64,000 nt of DNA from assembly GCA_018268035.1 (NCBI GenBank), contig JAFDXI010000096.1, positions 1 to 64,000 of the forward strand. The letters are read 5' to 3'. The notes beneath the pieces are model-generated. The model had not been told where the DNA came from. It made no database searches and saw only the letters and a program-made list of their open reading frames with translations. The position numbers and the translations under genes were made by a program. Below, piece by piece: positions 9,057 through 18,182 of this stretch. Source of the DNA: Bacteroidota bacterium (GTDB lineage Bacteria > Bacteroidota > Bacteroidia > Chitinophagales > Chitinophagaceae). Position 1 is the first letter of the stretch; the number at the start of each line of letters is the position of its first letter.

Positions 9057-10325
9057 ATGTCAGAAAATATTTTTACAAACGAATGGAAGAACAGCGCGAA
9101 TATTTATGAAGTAAATGTGCGCCAATATACACAGGAAGGAACCTTTAACGCTTTTGCCGCTCACTTACCAAGACTAAATAAGATGGGTGTAAAAATAATT
9201 TGGCTGATGCCCATTACACCTATCAGTCAATTGAAGAGGCAAGGTAGTTTAGGTAGTTATTATGCATGTAGTGATTATGTAAGTGTGAACCCAGAGTTTG
9301 GCAACCTGGATGATCTGAAAAAATTAATTGAGCAGGCACATTCATTCAACATGAAAGTGATTATTGATTGGGTAGCTAATCATACAGGTTGTGACCATCA
9401 CTGGACAAAAGAACATCCTGAATGGTATGTGCATGATGCAGCAGGAAATTTTACAGAGATACATGGATGGGAAGATGTAATTGATTTGAATTATGAAGAT
9501 AAAAATATGCGTGCTGCCATGATAGAATGTATGCATTATTGGGTTAAGGAAGTTGATATTGATGGCTTCCGATGTGATATGGCTCACTTAGTGCCGCTTG
9601 ATTTCTGGATAGATGCAAAACAACAATGCGAAACATTAAAACATTTATTCTGGCTGGGAGAATGTGAAGTGCCCGCTTATCATCAGGTGTTTGATGTAAC
9701 TTATGCCTGGGAATGGATGCATGCCACTGAAAATTTTATAAAAGGCAGCACAGATTTGCAAGGACTGAAAAATGTTCTGAATAAATATGAAGGTTATCCC
9801 ACCGGCGCATTGAAATTATTTTTTACTGCCAATCATGATGAAAACTCATGGAATGGAACAGAATATGAAAAATATGGCAATGCTGCAAAATTGCTGGCTG
9901 TATTTAGTTTCACATGGAGTTGTATGCCTTTAATTTATAGTGGTCAGGAATTACCTAATCTAAAACGTTTGCGATTTTTTGATAAAGATGAAATTGAATG
10001 GGGCAACAGCAAACCTAAGCTGGAAGATTTTTATCAGCAATTACTACATTTAAAAGCCGGCAATAATGCTTTACATGAAGCTGGCAATGTCACAGTTTTA
10101 CCTTCTGCTTTTGAGAATAACATCTTTGCATTTTTAAGACATTCGGATAAAAACAGAGTAATTGGAATATTCAATTTTAGCAATAATGAAAAATTGCAAA
10201 TCACTTTATCGCATCCATTAATCGAAGGAGTATTTACCAATTTATTTTCCGGCATTCAATATAAGCTTGGTGCAGAGCAAACTTTTGTATTACAGGCATG
10301 GGAATATATTGTGCTGTACTTGTAA
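9057..10325 (+). CDS. Cytosolic GH13 alpha-amylase-family enzyme
   Basis: This 422-residue glycoside hydrolase family 13 enzyme has no signal peptide. The (beta/alpha)8 barrel motifs are all present: DWVANHT (conserved region I), the nucleophile D174 in GFRCDMAH, the acid/base E202 in WLGECEV and D261 in ANHDENSW. It likely hydrolyses or rearranges alpha-glucans or maltodextrin in the cytoplasm. The frame is open back to ATG 8940, but the extra 39 residues do not look like protein, and ATG 9057 fits the family start IYEVNVRQY. The exported homologue at 18183-19526 shares this N-terminal segment. Confidence 0.9.
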   Translation: MSENIFTNEWKNSANIYEVNVRQYTQEGTFNAFAAHLPRLNKMGVKIIWLMPITPISQLKRQGSLGSYYACSDYVSVNPEFGNLDDLKKLIEQAHSFNMKVIIDWVANHTGCDHHWTKEHPEWYVHDAAGNFTEIHGWEDVIDLNYEDKNMRAAMIECMHYWVKEVDIDGFRCDMAHLVPLDFWIDAKQQCETLKHLFWLGECEVPAYHQVFDVTYAWEWMHATENFIKGSTDLQGLKNVLNKYEGYPTGALKLFFTANHDENSWNGTEYEKYGNAAKLLAVFSFTWSCMPLIYSGQELPNLKRLRFFDKDEIEWGNSKPKLEDFYQQLLHLKAGNNALHEAGNVTVLPSAFENNIFAFLRHSDKNRVIGIFNFSNNEKLQITLSHPLIEGVFTNLFSGIQYKLGAEQTFVLQAWEYIVLYL

Positions 10326-10345
10326 ACATAAAATATGCAAACAAT

Positions 10346-10376
10346 AAAAAAGGCTCCATTATTCAGAGCCTTTTTT
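10346..10376. terminator. Bidirectional terminator between GH13 and DUF1573 genes
   Basis: A run of A, GGCTC, a 9-nt loop, GAGCC and a run of T form an 11-bp stem that works in both directions between two convergent genes. Confidence 0.85.
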
Positions 10377-10394
10377 ATAATAGTTTTTAAACTG

Positions 10395-10766
10395 CTAAGA
10401 CGGAATCACTTCACCACTGATGGTTAACTCAACCGGAAGTTTGAAGTTTGCAAATTTTACAGTTACTTTTTTTGTGAATTTCCCAACGCTTTCAGCATTG
10501 TAAGTTACTTTAATCACACCTGATTTTCCCTGCATGATTGGAGCTTTTGGATATTCAGGAGTAGTGCATCCACATTCAGCCACTGCAGTTTCAATGACGA
10601 CAGCTTTGTTTCCTTTATTGACAAAAGTAAATTCTGTTGTTACAGGCTTTCCCTGTTTAACCTTACCAAAAGAATAAGAAATAGTCTTAAAAGTAACGGT
10701 ACTATCAGTTTGAGCATTGGCTGAAAGAAAAAACAATGCTGCTATACAACTTAAAATGATACGCAT
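10395..10766 (-). CDS. DUF1573 exported protein (second of pair)
   Basis: This 123-residue protein has a signal peptide (residues 1-18, ending SANAQ) and one DUF1573 domain, an Ig-like ASH-type beta-sandwich. The family hallmark AECGCTTPEYP is present at about 63-73. DUF1573 proteins are common exported proteins of Bacteroidota with no established function. Its ATG overlaps the stop codon of the preceding DUF1573 gene by one base (TAATG), so translation is probably coupled. Confidence 0.88.
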   Translation of the reverse strand: MRIILSCIAALFFLSANAQTDSTVTFKTISYSFGKVKQGKPVTTEFTFVNKGNKAVVIETAVAECGCTTPEYPKAPIMQGKSGVIKVTYNAESVGKFTKKVTVKFANFKLPVELTISGEVIPS

Positions 10767-11221
10767 TATTTACCTCCTGCTTTTTTTAAAGCCTGAGCAG
10801 TTCCATTAGCAGGTGCTGCACCATCTGGTGCCGTATAAGTTTCTCCATGGAATTTTATAAGCTGGCTCAGCCCCCCTTTAAAATATACTGTCACAACTTT
10901 ATTGAATACACCCTGAGTGTAACCATTAAAACCAATTTCAATACCGAAATCCTGACCTGGTGCATAAGGTCCTGGTTTCCATTTAGGAGTGGTGCAACCA
11001 CAACCAACTTTTACATCCTCAATAGTCACTGAATCACTGGAAATGTTTTTCATGGGCAAAGTAAATTCAGCAGATTTGCCATAAGGTATTTTACCAAAGT
11101 CATGGTCAGTTTCTTTAAACTGGATCACTTTTGTAATATCGCTTTCAGATTGAGGATCAGTTTGTGCAAAAAGTGTAAACGTTGACATTACACCAATCAT
11201 TAATACTACAAGTTTTTTCAT
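10766..11221 (-). CDS. DUF1573 exported protein (first of pair)
   Basis: This 151-residue protein has a signal peptide ending LFAQ near residue 20, then a DUF1573 domain with the hallmark KVGCGCTTPKW. The C-terminal tail is rich in Ala, Gly and Lys and probably disordered. It is the first gene of a two-gene operon; the overlap with the next DUF1573 gene suggests the two products act together, possibly at the cell surface, but no biochemical role is known. Confidence 0.88.
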   Translation of the reverse strand: MKKLVVLMIGVMSTFTLFAQTDPQSESDITKVIQFKETDHDFGKIPYGKSAEFTLPMKNISSDSVTIEDVKVGCGCTTPKWKPGPYAPGQDFGIEIGFNGYTQGVFNKVVTVYFKGGLSQLIKFHGETYTAPDGAAPANGTAQALKKAGGK

Positions 11222-11425
11222 TTTTGATTATTTAAAATTTGCTGGTATAAAAATAGAATTTATTTCTTAAGCGCTTGTTTTGAAATTTTAAGACTTTCTT
11301 AATTCGACTGGTTAGTCTGTATTTTAACATCAAAGTTTAACCCTTTTACAAGAATTTTTCAAAAAAACTAACAACCGTAAGTAATTGTGTAATAATTTTG
11401 CCCTTTCTGTCATTAAACTTAAACT

Positions 11426-13030
11426 ATGTCAGTATTAACTATGCCGAATCCAACTCAACAATTAAAGCAATTGGGAATCAGTAATGCAAATTTTCATTAT
11501 CAGATTACCGCAAATGAATTAACTGAACAGACTTTACAACGCGGAGAAGGTGTCCTCAACAACACAGGCGCACTTTGTATCAATACTGGAAAATTCACAG
11601 GCCGTAGCCCCAAAGACCGCTTCTTTGTAATGGATGATGAAACTAAAGATGGAGTAAACTGGAATGATTTCAACCTTTCTATTGATGAAAAATATTTCTT
11701 ACAGCTTCGGGATAAATTAATCAAATATTTGAATAGCAAAGATGAAATATGGGTGCGTGATTGCCATGCCTGTGCTGACCCTGCATATCAAATAAACATT
11801 CGTGTAATCAATGAATGTCCATGGAGCAATCTTTTTGCGCTCAATATGTTTATCGCTCCTTCTGAAAATGACCTGGAAAACTTTGAACCATCATGGCACA
11901 TCATCCATGCCCCTTCCTTCAAAGCAGACCCAAATGTAGATGGCACAAGGCAAGAAAATTTTGCTATCATATCTTTTACACACAAAACAGTATTAATTGG
12001 TGGCACAGCATATACAGGAGAAATTAAAAAAGGCATTTTCACCATATTAAATTATTTATTACCCAAAAAGAAAAATGTATTAAGTATGCATTGCAGCGCT
12101 AATATTGGTGATGATAATGATGTTGCTATATTCTTTGGTTTAAGTGGTACAGGTAAAACAACTTTAAGTGCCAATCCTGAAAGAAAATTAATTGGTGATG
12201 ATGAACATGGTTGGAATGGTAAAGGCGTGTTTAATTTTGAAGGTGGCTGCTATGCAAAATGTATTGATTTAAGTGAAGAAAAAGAACCTGAAATTTACAA
12301 TGCCATCAGGCCGGGCGCCCTCGTTGAAAATGTTACATTTTTTGAAGGCACTAATGAAATTGATTTTGCCAGCAAAAAAATTACTGAAAACACAAGAGTA
12401 AGTTACCCGATTCAATTTATCTCTAATGCAGAGTTGCCAAGTATCGGCGGCCTTCCAAAAAATATTTTCTTTTTAACCTGTGATGCTTATGGCGTATTGC
12501 CACCGGTAAGTAAGTTGACACCTGGCCAGGCTATGTATCAATTCCTGAGTGGATATACAGCAAAAATTGCAGGAACAGAAGTAGGTATCACAGAACCTAA
12601 AGCTACGTTCAGCACGTGCTTTGGTGCACCATTTATCCCACTGCATCCATCACAATATGCAGAAATGCTGGGTAAGAAAATCAAAGAGAACAATGTTAAC
12701 GTATGGCTCATCAATACAGGTTGGATTGGCGGCCCTTATGGTGTGGGCAGCCGTATCAAATTAAATTACACAAGGGCTATCATCAACGCCGTATTAAATG
12801 GCACCCTTGCAAAAGCTGAATTTCATAAACATCCCGTATTCGGTGTAAATATGCCAACATCCTGTGCCGGAGTACCGGATGAAATATTAAATCCACGCAA
12901 TACCTGGAAAAATGGTAATGATTATGATGCACAGGCTAATAAATTAGCCGGTTTATTTATAGAAAACTTCAAGAAATATGCGTCTAAAGTTTCTGAAGAA
13001 ATTTTAGCTGCTGCACCTGTTTATAATTAA
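11426..13030 (+). CDS. pckA: Phosphoenolpyruvate carboxykinase (ATP)
   Basis: The 534-residue enzyme converts oxaloacetate and ATP to phosphoenolpyruvate, CO2 and ADP, the entry step of gluconeogenesis. The ATP-dependent family is recognised by the P-loop GLSGTGKTT (238-246, K244), the metal-binding DDEHGW (258-263) and the substrate-binding GKFTGRSPKDR (55-65). Length matches the family (about 530-540). The start at 11426 follows a TAATTTTG promoter-like element at 11393-11400; ATG at codon 6 is an alternative. It is monocistronic with its own terminator. Confidence 0.97.
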   Translation: MSVLTMPNPTQQLKQLGISNANFHYQITANELTEQTLQRGEGVLNNTGALCINTGKFTGRSPKDRFFVMDDETKDGVNWNDFNLSIDEKYFLQLRDKLIKYLNSKDEIWVRDCHACADPAYQINIRVINECPWSNLFALNMFIAPSENDLENFEPSWHIIHAPSFKADPNVDGTRQENFAIISFTHKTVLIGGTAYTGEIKKGIFTILNYLLPKKKNVLSMHCSANIGDDNDVAIFFGLSGTGKTTLSANPERKLIGDDEHGWNGKGVFNFEGGCYAKCIDLSEEKEPEIYNAIRPGALVENVTFFEGTNEIDFASKKITENTRVSYPIQFISNAELPSIGGLPKNIFFLTCDAYGVLPPVSKLTPGQAMYQFLSGYTAKIAGTEVGITEPKATFSTCFGAPFIPLHPSQYAEMLGKKIKENNVNVWLINTGWIGGPYGVGSRIKLNYTRAIINAVLNGTLAKAEFHKHPVFGVNMPTSCAGVPDEILNPRNTWKNGNDYDAQANKLAGLFIENFKKYASKVSEEILAAAPVYN

Positions 13031-13056
13031 GACTAAACGATTGGTAAAACAACAAT

Positions 13057-13087
13057 AAAAAACTCCATTCGCTGAATGGAGTTTTTT
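13057..13087. terminator. Bidirectional terminator between pckA and htpG
   Basis: A 14-bp stem, AAAAAACTCCATTC/GAATGGAGTTTTTT, with a 3-nt loop lies between the convergent ends of pckA and htpG. Confidence 0.9.
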
Positions 13088-13149
13088 TGTTTGGTGAGAC
13101 TTCTAATCTTTATAAAAATCCTGTGTTGTTTTATTATTGATATATGCTT

Positions 13150-14988
13150 TTAAGCATCCAGGATAATTTTGCTCTTTACTTTGCCTTCCATCAGTTCCAC
13201 ACTTCGGTTAATAAAGCTGGTGAGCTCTTCGCCTTTTAATAATCCCTGAGAAAGCAATGCAAGGTCGGCCAGGTTGCGTACCTCTTTGTTACGCTTATCT
13301 TCATTTTCCTCTTTTAATATTTGTTGAAAAATAGGATGATTACCATTCACAGTCAGCGTTACCTCATCTGGCATTTGCGCATAGAATGCCGTCATGCCAC
13401 CACCAATATTGGCCATGTCTTTCATCCTGCGCATAAATTCAGGACGGGTTGCCACTACAGGTGCCACATCAGCGCTCAGCCCTTTTACATCAACAGTTAT
13501 ATGCGTTTCTCCAATCTGCAAACCAAACCATTCTTTCAATTTCGCTTCTTCATCTTTATTTAAAACACTTTCATTGTTTTCCTGTGTGTCTATCAGATTA
13601 TCTACAATATCAGCATCTACTCTTTTAAAAGTGATATTCTCCCATTTCATTTCCATGGTATTGATAAATGCAGCATCTACCAGTGTTTCCATCTTTACCA
13701 CTACATAGCCTTTGGCCGTAGCAGCTTTTATATAACCATCCTGCTGCACCGGATTGGTAGTATATAAAATTACCTGTTTGCCATCTTTATTTTTTTGAAT
13801 GGCTTCAGTTGCAGTTTTATATTCTTCGAGTGTCTGGAATTTTTTGGTTGCTGCATCTTCCATGATAAAAAATTTATTGGCTTTATCAAGGAATTTATCA
13901 TCTGTCATCATACCATATTTCACAAACAAACCGAGGCTCTCCCATTTTTCTTCAAACTCATTGCGTTCTTTATTAAAAATTTCTTCCAGCTTATCCGCAA
14001 CTTTCTTTGTGATGTATGTGTTTATTTTTTTCACATTCGGATCGCCCTGCAAATAACTCCTGCTTACATTCAATGGTATATCAGGGCTGTCAATCACACC
14101 ATGCAACAACATCAAAAATTCAGGCACTATATCCTTCACTTCATCCGTTACAAACACCTGGTTGCTGTATAATTGAATTTTATCTTTCTGAATCTCGTAG
14201 CTCTGTTTGATTTTTGGAAAATATAAAACACCTGTCAGGTTAAAAGGATAGTCCACATTCAAATGAATCCAGAACAATGGCGTTTCGCCAAACGGGTACA
14301 ATTCCTTATAAAAATTCTGGTAATCCTGTGTAGTTAAGTCTGATGGTTTCTTTGTCCAGATTGGAGTAGTATTATTGATTTGTTTGTCTTCAAAATAAAT
14401 GGGTACCGGCAGAAAGCGGCAGAATTTTTCAAGGATTCCTTTTATCCTGTCTGCTTCTAAAAACTCCTGGCTTTCTTCATTGATATGAAGTACAATGCGG
14501 GTGCCCCTGTCTTCTTTTTCTACCTGGTACAATTCAAATTCAGGGCTCCCATCACAACTCCAGTAAACTGCCGGTTCATCTTTGTAGCTTTTGGTGAAAA
14601 TTTCTACTTTATCACTCACCATAAATGCGCTGTAAAAACCCAAACCAAAATGGCCGATGATGTTTGCATCTTTATATTTCTGTAAAAAATCTTCAGCGCT
14701 ACTAAATGCTACCTGATTGATGTATTGGTCCACTTCTGTTTCAGTCATACCAATACCACGGTCTATTATACTCAGTGTTTTATCTTCTTTATTAATGACG
14801 ATGTCAATCCGCAAATCACCCAGTTCACATTTTGCATCACCAATAGATGCAAGTGTTTTTATTTTTTGAGAGGCATCAGTTGCATTGCTTATCAGTTCCC
14901 TCAGAAAAATATCATGGTCACTATATAAAAACTTTTTAATGATGGGGAAAATATTCTCTGTATGTACTCTTATTTGTCCTTTCTGCAT
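13150..14988 (-). CDS. htpG: Hsp90-family molecular chaperone HtpG
   Basis: The 612-residue protein is a full-length bacterial Hsp90. The N-terminal GHKL ATPase carries FLRELISNATDAS, DRGIGMT and GHFGLGFYSAFMV. The middle domain has the conserved arginine region VSRSYLQGDPNVKKI, and a dimerisation domain follows. It is an ATP-dependent cytosolic chaperone for late folding and stress protection. Transcription is from its own promoter upstream of 14988, with a shared terminator downstream. Confidence 0.97.
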   Translation of the reverse strand: MQKGQIRVHTENIFPIIKKFLYSDHDIFLRELISNATDASQKIKTLASIGDAKCELGDLRIDIVINKEDKTLSIIDRGIGMTETEVDQYINQVAFSSAEDFLQKYKDANIIGHFGLGFYSAFMVSDKVEIFTKSYKDEPAVYWSCDGSPEFELYQVEKEDRGTRIVLHINEESQEFLEADRIKGILEKFCRFLPVPIYFEDKQINNTTPIWTKKPSDLTTQDYQNFYKELYPFGETPLFWIHLNVDYPFNLTGVLYFPKIKQSYEIQKDKIQLYSNQVFVTDEVKDIVPEFLMLLHGVIDSPDIPLNVSRSYLQGDPNVKKINTYITKKVADKLEEIFNKERNEFEEKWESLGLFVKYGMMTDDKFLDKANKFFIMEDAATKKFQTLEEYKTATEAIQKNKDGKQVILYTTNPVQQDGYIKAATAKGYVVVKMETLVDAAFINTMEMKWENITFKRVDADIVDNLIDTQENNESVLNKDEEAKLKEWFGLQIGETHITVDVKGLSADVAPVVATRPEFMRRMKDMANIGGGMTAFYAQMPDEVTLTVNGNHPIFQQILKEENEDKRNKEVRNLADLALLSQGLLKGEELTSFINRSVELMEGKVKSKIILDA

Positions 14989-15174
14989 AAGATTTATTTT
15001 TATTTAATCAGCTTCAGCCCGCTATTCAACATCGTTGTGTCACTCCCTTGTGCTGAATAGCTTAGCGCAGCTTCGGTTTTAAATTCAAGTCTGCAAAACA
15101 AAGAAAATACCAAACACTATTCAAATGACAGGATGGCAAAAATTTGTTTATTTTGCAGCAACTCAATTCAACAC

Positions 15175-15456
15175 ATGACACCATTAAACATTTTTTTGCA
15201 CTATTTTGGCGGAGTAATGATGGCTTTGCTTTTCCTGTATGGCACACGCAATTACCTGATATCTTTAATAGCGGGTTTCATTGCCTTTTGTGTTTTTTAT
15301 TTTTCCTTTGGCGAAGCAGATTTTGAATGGCAATGGAAAGTGATAGTCGAATCTTTAAAAAGCGGCGCAATTATTTATTCAATTTCTTTTGTAATCGGTG
15401 TGGTAATATACAAGCTGGTGCACATCGAACATTTTGGAGAAGAATCACACAAATAA
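15175..15456 (+). CDS. Small integral membrane protein of unknown function
   Basis: The product has 93 residues with about three transmembrane segments (roughly 5-20, 24-43 and 60-80) and a short charged tail ending HIEHFGEESHK. The frame is open from ATG 15133, but ATG 15175 gives a clean start (MTPLNIF) and is preferred. No family was recognised. It is divergent from htpG and followed by a hairpin. Confidence 0.55.
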   Translation: MTPLNIFLHYFGGVMMALLFLYGTRNYLISLIAGFIAFCVFYFSFGEADFEWQWKVIVESLKSGAIIYSISFVIGVVIYKLVHIEHFGEESHK

Positions 15457-15487
15457 AAAAGGTGGCTATGTGCAGCCACCCTTTATT
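15455..15487 (-). terminator. Terminator between convergent small genes
   Basis: The stem GGTGGCT/AGCCACC has a 6-nt loop. It has a strong T-run on the minus strand and a weaker one on the plus strand, so it mainly ends the minus-strand gene 15510-15944. Confidence 0.75.
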
Positions 15488-15509
15488 AAAGCACACAAAA
15501 AACCTAAAC

Positions 15510-15944
15510 CTAAATTTGTATATTCAATTTTCCGGATTGTTCACCCTTTCCAATCACAGATGTATTCAAAAAGTTTAATACACTGCCATTTGCATCATAG
15601 CTGAGCTTATAATAAACTTCCAGTTTTTCTTTTTTATCATTCACATTTGGAATAATGATTTTCTGAACCATTGGCTGATTGGAGTCAGGAAAATCCTTTA
15701 ATTGCTTTGGCTGGAATTTGTATTGGAATGCAGTATCCCTTTGATTGCCCCTGATCCTTACAATAGTCACTTCCAATGTAGCTGTTGTATTTTCATAAGC
15801 CGGAGAACCATAGCTCGCCATTTTATACACTTCCAGGTTAATATGCTTGTTTACTTCAGATACCTGTGTTTTTTTCATACCAGGTGAAACTATAGCTGCT
15901 GTAACTAACAGTGCAGCAATTGCGATGATGATTAGCTTTTTCAT
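15510..15944 (-). CDS. Exported protein of unknown function
   Basis: The 144-residue protein begins MKKLIIIAIAALLVTAAIVSPG, a signal peptide or N-terminal anchor. The rest is predicted beta-rich, with alternating patterns such as ATLEVTIVRIRG and KLEVYYKLSYDANGS. The frame stays open to 16079, but the extra 45 residues look non-coding, so the ATG at 15944 was chosen. No family or partner was recognised; it converges on the small membrane protein gene. Confidence 0.6.
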   Translation of the reverse strand: MKKLIIIAIAALLVTAAIVSPGMKKTQVSEVNKHINLEVYKMASYGSPAYENTTATLEVTIVRIRGNQRDTAFQYKFQPKQLKDFPDSNQPMVQKIIIPNVNDKKEKLEVYYKLSYDANGSVLNFLNTSVIGKGEQSGKLNIQI

Positions 15945-16463
15945 ATTTATATTTTTAATTGTTTTTTTTGATAAGCCTTGAGCCGCGATATTTTTTTCTT
16001 TGATTATTTTTTCAGTATTTATTTTTCCTGAAAACATTTTGTTTGTGTTATGCCAGAATATTTTCAAAGCCGGTACCAATTACTGTTTCATGAGAAAAAA
16101 GAGCGTTCCGGGCAATTAAACGGTTGTATAAAATGATGAATGGCTGAAAGTTTTTTATTGCTTATTTTCCACTGTACGAAAGCGGACAATGATTGAACGG
16201 AAATAAATTAAAAAAATGCACTTTCATTTTTTATCAAAAAAAACAAAAGCGCTAAATGTGTTTTATCACATCAATAAGAATGTAAATACAAAATAAAAAT
16301 AGCAAGTTCAATCCTGATTAAGCCTGCGAAACACAAATCATTAAGCTTGATTAAGCCTGCTTTGCATTGCAGCAGCATTGTTGCAAAAAGATTTTACCAA
16401 AACCTTAAAAGACACCTAAATACTAAACAGCATTTATTCATAGTTATTTAAGAAAAATCCCTC
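15945..16463. other. AT-rich intergenic region with a short direct repeat
   Basis: This gap of about 519 bp between divergent genes holds no convincing gene or RNA. It contains two copies of TGATTAAGCCTGC (16315-16327 and 16348-16360). It presumably carries the promoters of both flanking genes. Confidence 0.5.
16315..16360. repeat. Pair of 13-bp direct repeats
   Basis: TGATTAAGCCTGC occurs at 16315-16327 and again, identically, at 16348-16360, a 33-bp (about three helical turns) offset. The pair lies 104 bp upstream of the small coiled-coil gene and could be an operator, but this is inference. Confidence 0.5.
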
Positions 16464-16655
16464 ATGAAGAATTATGATTTATCCGATATGATTAATAAAC
16501 TTGAAAAACAAATTCAGTTTTTATATAATGATTATAAAGCCTTATTAAACAGGCATAACACTTTGAATGAGATCAATGAATTGAAACTGCAGATAAAACA
16601 GGCAGAAGAAACGCTCAGTCTTCAAAAAAGGATTCAGTATTTTACAGGCAAATAA
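16464..16655 (+). CDS. Small coiled-coil protein of unknown function
   Basis: The 63-residue product is highly charged and helical; heptad-like spacing of Leu and Ile runs through LNEINELKLQIKQAEETL, suggesting a coiled coil. It has no signal peptide or membrane segment. The following G:U-containing terminator supports its being a real, separately transcribed gene. No family was recognised. Confidence 0.5.
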   Translation: MKNYDLSDMINKLEKQIQFLYNDYKALLNRHNTLNEINELKLQIKQAEETLSLQKRIQYFTGK

Positions 16656-16696
16656 TTTTTTTACTTACTAAAGCTTTTCAATTCCCTTCATCTAAA

Positions 16697-16729
16697 AAGC
16701 CGCTTCTAAAGAGAAGTGGCTTCCTTTTT
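16697..16729 (+). terminator. Terminator after the small coiled-coil gene
   Basis: AAGCCGCTTCT pairs with AGAAGTGGCTT (one G:U pair) around a 4-nt loop and is followed by CCTTTTTC. Confidence 0.75.
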
Positions 16730-16780
16730 CTGTTTCTTTCAGCTTAGAAAAAATTCAAATAATACTATGTTGATGAAATG

Positions 16781-17551
16781 TTATTGAGCAGTTACTATGG
16801 GCTTATGTTTTGAAAGATCCAGTTGATGATTTATTCCTAACCGAAAAATATTCCTGTTATAATAAGTGGTGCCATTACTTGTTTGCTGGTACCAGTTTAA
16901 ATATCCGAGCTCCAGTGAAAAATGATGAATGACATCAAAACCTAAGCCTGTATAAAATCGGTTTTGGTCGAAAGTGTTTTCAACAATTTTTTTCCCAAAA
17001 TTTATCATCACTTCATCTTGTACCTTAAGGTTGACAATAGGTTTATTCTTTGTATTTTTTATTACCGGATAACTGGTTGTAACCTGGTAACGGCAACGGA
17101 AATTATTAAACTCATATCCACCATCCAGTTCATTGTTTTGTACCTCATGGTGGAATCTTGCTTCCAGCCTTAAGCGATTGCTTATTTGCAATTTACCTGC
17201 CTTTTGGCGGTTTAAAACATCAACAGTAGGTCTTAATTCAGGCACTACTAAATCACTGGTTGAAGGTATGTTTTGCGGACTATTCAAAAAAATACCAAAC
17301 CCTGCACCTGCTTCCCAATTATTACCGAGATTATGATACAATATTGAACGGAAATGAATACTGCCCTGTGCACCCACTGGTTTAATAAACTGTCTTTCCT
17401 GCACATCTGTTAGCAAACGATAATTGTTGCTGAATTTGATATCATTAAAATATGCATACCAAAGCTGTGCCTGATGCTTTATGTTTTTTTGAGCCAACAG
17501 TTTTGAAGGCATGCATGCAAACACCATCAATAAAAAACAAATAATACGCAA
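16781..17551 (-). CDS. DUF2490 outer-membrane beta-barrel-like protein
   Basis: The 256-residue protein has a signal peptide ending KLLAQ (near residue 20) and then a DUF2490 domain, with alternating beta-strands such as NNYRLLTDVQERQF and RLRLEARFHHEV. DUF2490 proteins are predicted small beta-barrels of Bacteroidota with unknown function. The start appears to be TTG at 17551: the first ATG (17527) would cut off most of the signal peptide, and no in-frame ATG lies just upstream. Confidence 0.78.
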   Translation of the reverse strand: MRIICFLLMVFACMPSKLLAQKNIKHQAQLWYAYFNDIKFSNNYRLLTDVQERQFIKPVGAQGSIHFRSILYHNLGNNWEAGAGFGIFLNSPQNIPSTSDLVVPELRPTVDVLNRQKAGKLQISNRLRLEARFHHEVQNNELDGGYEFNNFRCRYQVTTSYPVIKNTKNKPIVNLKVQDEVMINFGKKIVENTFDQNRFYTGLGFDVIHHFSLELGYLNWYQQTSNGTTYYNRNIFRLGINHQLDLSKHKPIVTAQ

Positions 17552-17666
17552 GAGGTAATTTTCCTTAAAATGTCTGGCAGACAGTAGTTGGCTTTTAATA
17601 AAAACAGGTTTTAATAAAGCAAATATATAATTCCTATCGGATTAGTAGTTTTTTATAGAAAAAAAA

Positions 17667-18137
17667 TTATTTCTTTTTTACTGTTTTTCCAGTTCCGGTT
17701 AAATGTTTTTTTAATTTTTCACTGCGTTTCATAATTTCTGCAAGCGTAGCCTGCTTCAACATTTTCACTGTTTCAGATTTTACATCTAAAAAAACAGACC
17801 GGATGCCGCAGGTTTCTTCATCAATACATTCTTCACAGCGTTCATAATATTTATAAGCCACACAAGGCAATAAAGCAATGGGGCCGTCAAACAGCCGCAT
17901 CACATCGGCGATGTTGATTTCATCTGGTTTCTTATGAAGATAGTAACCACCTGACTTTCCTTTTCTGCTGTTGAGCATTCCTGCATGTCTTAACTCCAGC
18001 AAAATAGCTTCAAGAAACTTTCTTGGAATATTTTCACATTCTGCAATCCTGCTGATTTGCACAGGTACACCGCTCTTATATTCACGGGCCAGGTAAACCA
18101 ATGCATTAATGGCATATTTTGTTTTCTTTGAGAGCAT
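17667..18137 (-). CDS. Rrf2-family transcriptional regulator
   Basis: This 156-residue regulator has the Rrf2 winged helix-turn-helix: LSKKTKYAINALVYLA at the start, the recognition region IPRKFLEAILLELRHAGML and the wing GKSGGYYL. Cysteines C92, C101, C104 and C110 lie in the region where IscR and NsrR bind an iron-sulfur cluster, so redox, NO or iron-sulfur sensing is plausible. It lies 45 bp downstream of the exported GH13 gene on the same strand and may be read through from it. No cysteine desulfurase genes are near. Confidence 0.9.
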   Translation of the reverse strand: MLSKKTKYAINALVYLAREYKSGVPVQISRIAECENIPRKFLEAILLELRHAGMLNSRKGKSGGYYLHKKPDEINIADVMRLFDGPIALLPCVAYKYYERCEECIDEETCGIRSVFLDVKSETVKMLKQATLAEIMKRSEKLKKHLTGTGKTVKKK

Positions 18138-18182
18138 GTGCTATGGGTATAAAAAGTCAATCGCTGGCAAGATAATAAAAAC

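Noticed and set aside
15021-15061. A hairpin upstream of htpG (GCTATTCA/TGAATAGC)
   Set aside because: The stem is only 8 bp with a 25-nt loop and no T-run, so no function can be supported.
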